Source: Knoellia aerolata DSM 18566 (GTDB taxonomy: Bacteria > Actinomycetota > Actinomycetes > Actinomycetales > Dermatophilaceae). From it: a stretch of DNA of 38,973 nucleotides. The position numbers and the translations under genes were made by a program. The notes under the pieces are model-generated. The model did no database searches. It was not told the DNA's origin and saw only the letters and a program-made list of their open reading frames with translations. Location of the stretch: contig NZ_AVPL01000036.1 in the NCBI RefSeq assembly GCF_000768695.1, positions 1 to 38,973 of the forward strand, written 5' to 3'. Below, piece by piece: positions 33,603-38,973 of this stretch (positions within the stretch are counted from its first letter, which is position 1; each line of letters begins with the position of its first letter).

Positions 33603-34414
33603 GACCCCTGCTTCCGGCGGGCCACGGCGAAGACGCGGCGGAACGGGAACAGGACCCCGATCTCGCTGCGCGGGTACGCCTCACGCAGCGCAGCGGCATA
33701 CGGCTCGAGGAAGGCGTTGCGCTCCTCACCCTCCGGGAGGATGTCGAGGACGGGCCGCAGCCCGGTGCTGCTCACCCAGTCGAGCACCGGGTCCTCGGAC
33801 TCGCCGTCGGGGTCGAGGACGTGCGCGTAGACGGTCTCCCACGCGTCGACCGTGCAGCCGAGCCGGCTGAGGAAGGTGAGGTAGGTCTTCGGCTCGCCCA
33901 CCGCCGGGAGGTCGAGCGCTGCGAGCAGCTCGTTGGCGCGCGCGTGTGTGGCTGCGGTCGCCCGCATGAGGGCGTGGCTCGGGGCGTCGAAGTTGTTGGG
34001 CACCTGGAGCGCGAGCCAGCCGCCGGGGGCGAGGGCGTCGACCCACGTCGGCAGCAGGTTGAGGTGACCCGGCACCCACTGGAGCGTGGAGTTGGTGACG
34101 ATGACGTCCGGGGCCTGGCCCAAGGTCGCCGGGTCCCAGTCGGCGAGGTCTGCCTGGACCCACTCGACGCGCCCCTCGGTGTCGAGGGCACGCGCCGCCT
34201 CGAGCATCGACTCGGCCCCGTCGACGCCGACGACGCGGGCGTTCGGCCACAGCCGGGCGAGCGTGAGCGTGGCCGGACCGTGGCCGCAGCCGAGGTCGAC
34301 GACGAGCTCGGGCTCGTCGGCCCGCACCTGCGCGAGGAGGTCGGCGAACGGGCGGCTGCGCTGCTCCCCGAACCGTGCGTATGCCGCGGGGTCCCAGCTG
34401 GGCTGTGCGCGCAT
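33599..34414 (-). CDS. tam: Trans-aconitate 2-methyltransferase-like SAM methyltransferase
   Basis: This 271-residue class I methyltransferase has the SAM-binding motif ELVVDLGCGHGPATLTLARL, VDGAESML, VQADLADWDP and VTNSTLQWVPGHLNLLPTW. YLTFLSRLGCTVDAWETVY and a C-terminal PFRRVFAVARR are typical of Tam. Tam methylates trans-aconitate, relieving inhibition of aconitase. ATG 34414 follows GGGAG with a 6-base gap. The gene is divergent from a MarR regulator across a perfect operator-like palindrome. Substrate assignment rests on overall family likeness. Confidence 0.88.
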   Translation of the reverse strand: MRAQPSWDPAAYARFGEQRSRPFADLLAQVRADEPELVVDLGCGHGPATLTLARLWPNARVVGVDGAESMLEAARALDTEGRVEWVQADLADWDPATLGQAPDVIVTNSTLQWVPGHLNLLPTWVDALAPGGWLALQVPNNFDAPSHALMRATAATHARANELLAALDLPAVGEPKTYLTFLSRLGCTVDAWETVYAHVLDPDGESEDPVLDWVSSTGLRPVLDILPEGEERNAFLEPYAAALREAYPRSEIGVLFPFRRVFAVARRKQGS

Positions 34415-34477
34415 CGTTGCTCCCTCTCCCGTCTCCGGCGACCGACCGGCCGCTCGGCCCCAACCCTCCCGCGAGAC

Positions 34478-34497
34478 GTATCTTGATGTCAAGATAC
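34478..34497. promoter_or_regulatory. MarR-type operator palindrome
   Basis: GTATCTTGA (34478-34486) and TCAAGATAC (34489-34497) form a perfect inverted repeat with a 2-base spacer. The length, AT-rich halves and position between divergent tam and marR genes fit a MarR dimer site. TATCTT inside each half could also act as a -10 box in either direction, so binding would block both genes. Confidence 0.75.
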
Positions 34498-34513
34498 TTG
34501 ACGGGAGTACAGT
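34483..34513 (+). promoter_or_regulatory. Putative promoter giving leaderless MarR mRNA
   Basis: TTGATG at 34483-34488 (inside the operator) and TACAGT at 34508-34513 form a -35/-10 pair with a 19-base spacer. The -10 ends 7 bases before ATG 34521, so transcription would start at or next to the start codon. Consistent with this, the only SD-like GGGAG is 13 bases from the ATG, too far to be good. Confidence 0.5.
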
Positions 34514-34520
34514 CACCCCC

Positions 34521-35015
34521 ATGCCCGAGGATGATGTCGACCGTATCGTCTCGGCATGGCGTCGTGAGCGACCCGAGCTCGACGTCACGCCGCTCGAGAT
34601 CCTCAGCCGGGTCTCGCGCCTGGCCCGGCGCCTCGACCTCGCCCGTGGGGCGGCCTTCGCCGAGCACGGTCTCGACGGCTGGGAGTTCGACGTGCTGTCC
34701 GCGCTCCGCCGCGCCGGCGCGCCCTACGAGCTCTCCCCGGGACAGCTCGTCTCCGAGACGCTCGTGACGAGCGGGACGATGACCAACCGGGTCGACCGCC
34801 TCCTCACCCGCGGCTACGTCGAGCGCCACCCCGACCCGCGCGACCGGCGTGGCGTCATCGTGCGGCTCACGCCCGAGGGGATGCGCGCCGTCGACGCCGC
34901 CCTCGACGACCTGCTCACGCACGAGCGGGGCCTGCTCGCCGAGCTCCCCCAGGCCGACCGCGGCCCCCTGGCCGGTCAGCTCCGCGCGCTGCTCGCCTCC
35001 ATCGAACGTCCCTGA
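34521..35015 (+). CDS. MarR-family transcriptional regulator
   Basis: This 164-residue protein has a winged-helix domain: PLEILSRVSRLARRLDLARG, GLDGWEFDVLSALRRAG, LVSETLVTSGTMTNRVDRLL and GYVERHPDPRDRRGVIVRLT, the last being the MarR wing. It likely binds the palindrome 24 bases upstream of its own start, controlling itself and the divergent tam-VOC pair. The ligand is unknown. ATG 34521 is the only sensible start; the upstream in-frame sequence runs through the operator. Confidence 0.92.
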   Translation: MPEDDVDRIVSAWRRERPELDVTPLEILSRVSRLARRLDLARGAAFAEHGLDGWEFDVLSALRRAGAPYELSPGQLVSETLVTSGTMTNRVDRLLTRGYVERHPDPRDRRGVIVRLTPEGMRAVDAALDDLLTHERGLLAELPQADRGPLAGQLRALLASIERP

Positions 35016-35033
35016 CCGACCCCCGCCCGCCCT

Positions 35034-35143
35034 TGCGTCCGCAACTGTGGTCGGGTTCGCGACCAGGGTTGCGGACGCACGCAGCCGGCGGACGTGGTGC
35101 GTCCGCAACTGTGGTCGGGTTCGCGGCCAAGGTTGCGGACGCA
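35034..35143. repeat. Duplicated 46-bp palindromic element
   Basis: Two 46-base copies (35034-35079 and 35098-35143) differ at only two positions. Each has 12-bp outer arms TGCGTCCGCAAC/GTTGCGGACGCA and an inner arm pair around GGTTCG. The flanks CCT and AGG extend the outermost arms, so the whole block can also fold as one long palindrome. It lies between convergent marR and ABC-F genes. It is probably a bidirectional terminator and a dispersed repeat family different in sequence from the one at 33 kb. Confidence 0.85.
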
Positions 35144-35174
35144 AGGGGTGGGCGGCGGACCGGGGCGGCTGGGC

Positions 35175-37037
35175 TCAGGGTTCGAGGACGTCGGCGGCCT
35201 CGAGCCACTCCAGCTCGAGGACCTCGCGCTCGTCGACGATCCCGCGCAGCTCCTGGTTGAGCTCGAGCACCTTCGCGTGGTCGCTGACGTGCTCGGTCAT
35301 CGCCGCGTGGATGCGCTCCTCGCGGGCGGCGAGCTTCGACAGCTGCTTCTCCACCCGGGCCATGACCTTGCGGGCGTCGCGCTGCTCCGCCGGGCTCGCC
35401 GCGGGTTGCGTCAGCGCAGAGGGTCGTTCCATCGACCCTTCCCGCTGACGTTGCGAGTCGGAGGACGACGACGAGGTCCCGGCGGCGGGTGCGGCGACGG
35501 CATACGACGGGCTGACGGTGGCGCGGAGCCGGAGGTACTCCTCGACCCCGCCGGGAAGCTGGCGCACCCGGCCGTCGCCGAGCAGCGCCACCTGCTGGTC
35601 GGCGACCCGCTCGAGCAGGTAGCGGTCGTGCGAGACGACGAGGAGCGTGCCGGCCCACCCGTCGAGGACGTCCTCGAGGGCGGTGAGCGTCTCGATGTCG
35701 AGGTCGTTGGTCGGCTCGTCGAGGAGCAGCACGTTGGGCTCGTCCATGAGCAGGCGCAGCACCTGGAGCCGGCGCCGCTCCCCTCCGGAGAGGTCACCGA
35801 CGCGCACCTGCTGGCGCGGCCCGGGGAAGCCGAGCCGCTTCGCGAGCGAGGACGCACTGACCTCCTTGCCGCCGAGCACCGTGACCTTGCGGACCTCCTC
35901 GACGGCCTCGATGACGCGCGCGTCGCGCAGCCGGTCCAGCTCGCGCACCTCCTGGGTGAGGTGGCCGATCCGGACGGTGATGCCCTCCTTGCGCTTGCCC
36001 GACGCGAGCGGGATCTCGCCGGCGATCGCGCGCAGCAGGGTCGACTTGCCGGAGCCGTTGACCCCGACGATGCCGATGCGGGCGCCGGGCGCGAGGTGCC
36101 AGGTGAGGTGGTCGAGGAGGACCCGGTCACCGGCGGTGACGGTCGCGTCGAGCAGGTCGATGACGTCCTTGCCGAGCCGGCTCGTCGCGAACGCCATGAG
36201 CTCGACATCGTTGCGCGGCGCCGGCTCGTCCTCGATGAGGGCGTTGGCGGCGTCGATGCGGAACTTCGGCTTCGTCGTGCGTGCGGGCGGGCCGCGCCGC
36301 AGCCACGCGAGCTCCTTGCGGAGCAGGTTGTTGCGGCGGTCGGCGGTGACCTTGGCCATCCGCTCGCGCTCGGCCTTGGCGAGGACGTATGCCGCGTAGC
36401 CGCCGTCGAAGCCGTTCACCTGGCCGTCGACGACCTCCCACGTCCGGGTGGCGATGGCGTCGAGGAACCACCGGTCGTGGGTGATGGCGACGAAGGCGTT
36501 GTCGGGGCGCGAGCGGTGGTGCACGAGGTGCTCGGCGAGCCACGCGACGCCCTCGACGTCGAGGTGGTTCGTCGGCTCGTCGAGGAGCAGCACGTCGGGG
36601 TCGTCGACGAGCAGCTTGGCCAGCCCGAGCCGGCGCCGCTCCCCACCGGACTTGCCGGCCACCGTCGAGTCGAGCCCGCTCACGGCGGGCGCGTCGATGC
36701 CGCCGAGCAGGCCGGTGAGGACGTCGCGGATGCGCGAGTCGCCCGCCCACACGTGTTCGGCGCGGCCTCCGAGGACGGCCTCGCGCACGGTGGCCTGCGG
36801 GTCGAGGGAGTCGTCCTGGGTGAGCACGCCCACGGTCGCGCCGCCGAGCCGGGCCACCCGACCGCTGTCGACGCCGAGCTCCCCGGCGATGACCCGCAGC
36901 AGGGTGGTCTTGCCGCCGCCGTTGCGCCCGACGACGCCGATCCGGTCGCCGCCGGAGACGCCGAGCGAGACGCCGTCGAGCACCTGGGCGGTGCCGAGCG
37001 CGAGGGCAGCGCGCTCGACCGAGATGAGGACGGCCAC
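35175..37037 (-). CDS. ABC-F family ATPase, Uup-like
   Basis: This 620-residue protein has two ABC domains and no membrane segment. Walker A motifs are VGRNGGGKTT (~36) and VGVNGSGKST (~345); signatures are KSGGERRR and LSGGERRR; Walker B/H-loops are LLLDEPTNHLDVEG and LLLDEPTNDLDIET. The inter-domain linker around AKAERERMAKVTADRRNN is the ABC-F arm region. A C-terminal coiled coil (~545-620) after a Ser-rich linker is the Uup hallmark. ABC-F proteins act on ribosomes in translation or antibiotic protection. GTG 37037 shares a base with the ispE stop (TAGTG). Confidence 0.93.
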   Translation of the reverse strand: MAVLISVERAALALGTAQVLDGVSLGVSGGDRIGVVGRNGGGKTTLLRVIAGELGVDSGRVARLGGATVGVLTQDDSLDPQATVREAVLGGRAEHVWAGDSRIRDVLTGLLGGIDAPAVSGLDSTVAGKSGGERRRLGLAKLLVDDPDVLLLDEPTNHLDVEGVAWLAEHLVHHRSRPDNAFVAITHDRWFLDAIATRTWEVVDGQVNGFDGGYAAYVLAKAERERMAKVTADRRNNLLRKELAWLRRGPPARTTKPKFRIDAANALIEDEPAPRNDVELMAFATSRLGKDVIDLLDATVTAGDRVLLDHLTWHLAPGARIGIVGVNGSGKSTLLRAIAGEIPLASGKRKEGITVRIGHLTQEVRELDRLRDARVIEAVEEVRKVTVLGGKEVSASSLAKRLGFPGPRQQVRVGDLSGGERRRLQVLRLLMDEPNVLLLDEPTNDLDIETLTALEDVLDGWAGTLLVVSHDRYLLERVADQQVALLGDGRVRQLPGGVEEYLRLRATVSPSYAVAAPAAGTSSSSSDSQRQREGSMERPSALTQPAASPAEQRDARKVMARVEKQLSKLAAREERIHAAMTEHVSDHAKVLELNQELRGIVDEREVLELEWLEAADVLEP

Positions 37038-37969
37038 TAGTCGACCCGGGCCGGGATGACGTGGGCTCCGTGGACGGGACCGACGGCCTTGCGGACCTCG
37101 CGGGCGGCCCCGGTCGCGGTGAGGGCGACGGTGAGGTCGATCGCGGCCTCGACGTCCTCGACGAGGAAGGCCACCGTCGGCCCGGACCCGGAGACGACGC
37201 CACCGAGGGCGCCGAACGCCAGGCCGCTCTTGAGGAGCTCGCCGAGCTCGGGGCGCAGCGAGATCGCCGCCGGCTGGAGGTCGTTGGTCAGCTGGCGGGC
37301 GAGGACGTGCGGGTCGCCGGTGCGCAGCGCGGACATGAGCTCGGGGTTGGGCACCGGGTCCGGCACGGGGGTGTCACCGCGCAGGGCGTCGCACTCGGCG
37401 TAGACCTCCGGGGTGGACAGCCCGATGTCGCTGATCGCGAAGACCCAGTGGTAGCTCCCCCGGGCGAGCACCGGGGCGAGCCGCTCCCCCCGGCCGCTGC
37501 CCATGGCGGTGCCGCCGCGGATGAGGAAGGGCACGTCGGAGCCGAGCTCCGCGGCATACTCCTCCAGCTCCTCGGTGCTCAGGCCGAGCGACCACAGCCG
37601 GTCGCACGCGACGAGGGTGGCGGCGGCGTCGGCCGACCCGCCGGCCATGCCCCCGGCGACGGGGATCGACTTGACGATGCTCACGTGGACCGGGGTGTCG
37701 ATCGCGGTCTCGTCGGCGAGCAGCCGGGCCGCCCGCAGGGCGAGGTTGGACGCCCCGCTCGGGACGACGTCGGCGTAGGGCCCGTGGACGCTGCAGCCCC
37801 AGTCGTCGTCGAGGGCCACGGTGACGTCGTCGTGGAGGCTGACCGCCTGGTAGACGGTCGAGAGGGTGTGGAACCCGTCGTCGCGAGCCGGGCCGACGAG
37901 GAGCTCGAGGTTGACCTTGGCCGGGACGCGCACCGTGACGGGCGCGGGGTCCGAGTACGCCGAGGTCAT
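37037..37969 (-). CDS. ispE: 4-diphosphocytidyl-2-C-methyl-D-erythritol kinase
   Basis: This 310-residue GHMP kinase has VRVPAKVNLELLVGPARDDG at the N terminus, the ATP motif PVAGGMAGGSADAAATLVA (~104), DVPFLIRGGTAMGSGRGE and the late VVSGSGPTVAFLV. It phosphorylates CDP-methylerythritol in the MEP isoprenoid pathway. Location near pth/prs/glmU agrees with other actinobacteria. ATG 37969 has no ribosome site but a -10-like TAGTGT six bases upstream, suggesting a leaderless message. The ABC-F gene follows with a one-base overlap. Confidence 0.95.
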   Translation of the reverse strand: MTSAYSDPAPVTVRVPAKVNLELLVGPARDDGFHTLSTVYQAVSLHDDVTVALDDDWGCSVHGPYADVVPSGASNLALRAARLLADETAIDTPVHVSIVKSIPVAGGMAGGSADAAATLVACDRLWSLGLSTEELEEYAAELGSDVPFLIRGGTAMGSGRGERLAPVLARGSYHWVFAISDIGLSTPEVYAECDALRGDTPVPDPVPNPELMSALRTGDPHVLARQLTNDLQPAAISLRPELGELLKSGLAFGALGGVVSGSGPTVAFLVEDVEAAIDLTVALTATGAAREVRKAVGPVHGAHVIPARVD

Positions 37970-37975
37970 GCGGCC

Positions 37976-38004
37976 ACACTAGTCACGGGCCGACGCCCTG
38001 CCAC
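37976..38004 (-). promoter_or_regulatory. Putative promoter for a leaderless ispE mRNA
   Basis: On the minus strand GTGGCA (38004-37999) and TAGTGT (37981-37976) are separated by 17 bases. They match TTGACA at four and TANNNT at all fixed positions. The -10 ends six bases before the ispE ATG. There is no Shine-Dalgarno between them. Confidence 0.5.
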
Positions 38005-38062
38005 ATCCACGCTGTCAGCGAACACGGTGGCGCGCGGTCGACGGGACGAGTCGACTGTGGGC

Positions 38063-38973
38063 ATGCGACTCCTCGTGCTCGGTGGGACGGCCATGCTCGG
38101 GCGCGCGGTGGCGGCGCACGCCATCGCCGAGGGCCACGACGTGACCTGCCTGGCGCGGGGCACCGCCGGCCCCCCGCCCGACGGCGCCACGTGGGTGCGC
38201 GGCGACCGGGACGGCCCCGACGGGCTGCGCGGCGTCACCGACGGCGACGCCCACTGGGATGCCGTCGTCGACGTCTCGCGCCAGCCCGGTCAGGTCCGGC
38301 GCGCGGTCGGCGACCTCGGCCCCGTCGCCGACCACTTCGTCTTCGTCTCGACCGGCAACGTGTATGCCGTCCACTCCCGTCCCGGGTCCGACGAGAGCGT
38401 GCCGCTGCTTCCGCCCCTGGACGGTGACGTCATGACCGGCATGGAGGTGTACGGCGAGGCCAAGGTGGCGTGCGAGGGGGCCGTGCTCGACGGCTTCGGC
38501 GACCGCGCCCTCGTGGCCCGGGCCGGGCTCATCGGCGGGCCGGGCGACTGGTCGGGACGCTCGGGCTGGTGGCCGTGGCGGTTCGCCCACCCCGTGGGCG
38601 TCGGCGGGGCGGTCCTCACGCCCGACGACCCGGACCTGCCGATGTCCCTCGTGGACGTGCGCGACCTCGCGAGCTGGCTGGTGCGGTGCGCCGCGTCCGG
38701 GACCTGCGGGGTCTTCGACGCGGTGGGCGAACCGAACACGCTCGGCGGCCTGCTGTCGGCGGCCCGTGACGTCGCGGGACACGAGGGGCCGGTCGTCGCC
38801 GCGTCGGCGGACTGGCTCGCCGAGCACGGCGTGCAGGAGTGGATGGGGGCGGACAGCCTGCCGCTGTGGATCTCGGACCCGCAGTGGCGCGGGTTCGGCG
38901 GGCACACGGGCGCCGCGGCCCGGGCGGCCGGGCTCGCCTGCCGGCCGGTGGCGGAGACGCTGCGGGACGCGGC
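38063..38973 (+). CDS. NAD-dependent epimerase/dehydratase-family protein (3' end cut off)
   Basis: The frame opens at ATG 38063 and is still open at the window edge, giving 303 visible codons. The N terminus MRLLVLGGTAMLGRAVAAHA is an SDR Rossmann motif of the GGTxxxG type. FVFVSTGNVYAV, the YGEAKVACE (YxxxK) catalytic pair and LIGGPGDWSGR fit the extended/atypical SDR group that includes isoflavone-reductase- and reductase-like proteins. Substrate unknown. The start has only a weak ribosome site and is divergent from ispE with a 93-base gap. Confidence 0.88.
   Translation, partial: MRLLVLGGTAMLGRAVAAHAIAEGHDVTCLARGTAGPPPDGATWVRGDRDGPDGLRGVTDGDAHWDAVVDVSRQPGQVRRAVGDLGPVADHFVFVSTGNVYAVHSRPGSDESVPLLPPLDGDVMTGMEVYGEAKVACEGAVLDGFGDRALVARAGLIGGPGDWSGRSGWWPWRFAHPVGVGGAVLTPDDPDLPMSLVDVRDLASWLVRCAASGTCGVFDAVGEPNTLGGLLSAARDVAGHEGPVVAASADWLAEHGVQEWMGADSLPLWISDPQWRGFGGHTGAAARAAGLACRPVAETLRDA

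Overview
The window is very GC-rich (about 70% by eye), with dense reading frames, frequent GTG starts, ATGA/GTGA stop-start overlaps and few AT-rich promoters. Together with the block pth, rplY, prs, glmU, tRNA-Gln, TetR regulator, ABC-F ATPase and ispE, which closely resembles the order remembered from mycobacteria and other actinomycetes, this indicates a Gram-positive actinobacterium. It is probably a member of Micrococcales; family level is a guess.

Left part (1-24,726): a cell-surface polysaccharide locus. Fourteen minus-strand genes run from 24,726 down to 4,831, and almost every junction overlaps by 1-4 bases, so they look like one operon. In transcription order they are: an AlgD-like GDP-mannose 6-dehydrogenase; a GT4 glycosyltransferase; a glutamine-dependent asparagine-synthase-like amidotransferase; a two-domain zinc-dehydrogenase/Gfo-Idh-MocA oxidoreductase; a heparinase II/III-like protein; two Wzz-like chain-length proteins whose kinase domains have lost the P-loop; an O-antigen polymerase/ligase-like membrane protein; a HAD-phosphatase/SIS-isomerase fusion; a second GT4; an SDR epimerase/dehydratase with a cysteine knuckle; a sugar-1-phosphate nucleotidyltransferase; a GHMP heptose-7-phosphate-kinase-like enzyme; and a third GT4. 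The fusion, kinase and nucleotidyltransferase match the steps of the GDP-D-glycero-alpha-D-manno-heptose pathway. The AlgD-like enzyme and the amidotransferase suggest a mannuronate or mannuronamide residue. Downstream lie a plus-strand PAP2 phosphatase and a very large secreted minus-strand protein (dimethylformamidase-beta-like, DUF4082 and fibronectin III domains) that runs off the left edge. No flippase or initiating phosphoglycosyltransferase is visible, so the locus probably continues to the left.

Middle (24,727-25,764): a roughly 290-base leader that should carry the operon promoter, then a NeuD/PglD-type sugar acyltransferase.

Right part (25,765-38,973): mostly housekeeping genes. 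These are pth and rplY separated by two strong hairpins; a divergent EamA transporter and CGNR regulator sharing a promoter region with direct repeats; prs-glmU; a DHFR/RibD-like reductase; tRNA-Gln(TTG) with an odd D arm and variable loop; a TetR regulator; a VOC protein and a trans-aconitate-methyltransferase-like gene divergent from a MarR regulator across a perfect 20-bp operator; a Uup-type ABC-F ATPase overlapping ispE; and a partial SDR gene at the right edge. Two convergent gaps hold duplicated palindromic repeats resembling REP elements. The heptamer GTATGCC/GGCATAC occurs 16 times by eye, 12 of them to the right of 26 kb, which suggests that the polysaccharide locus has a different history from the flanking chromosome.
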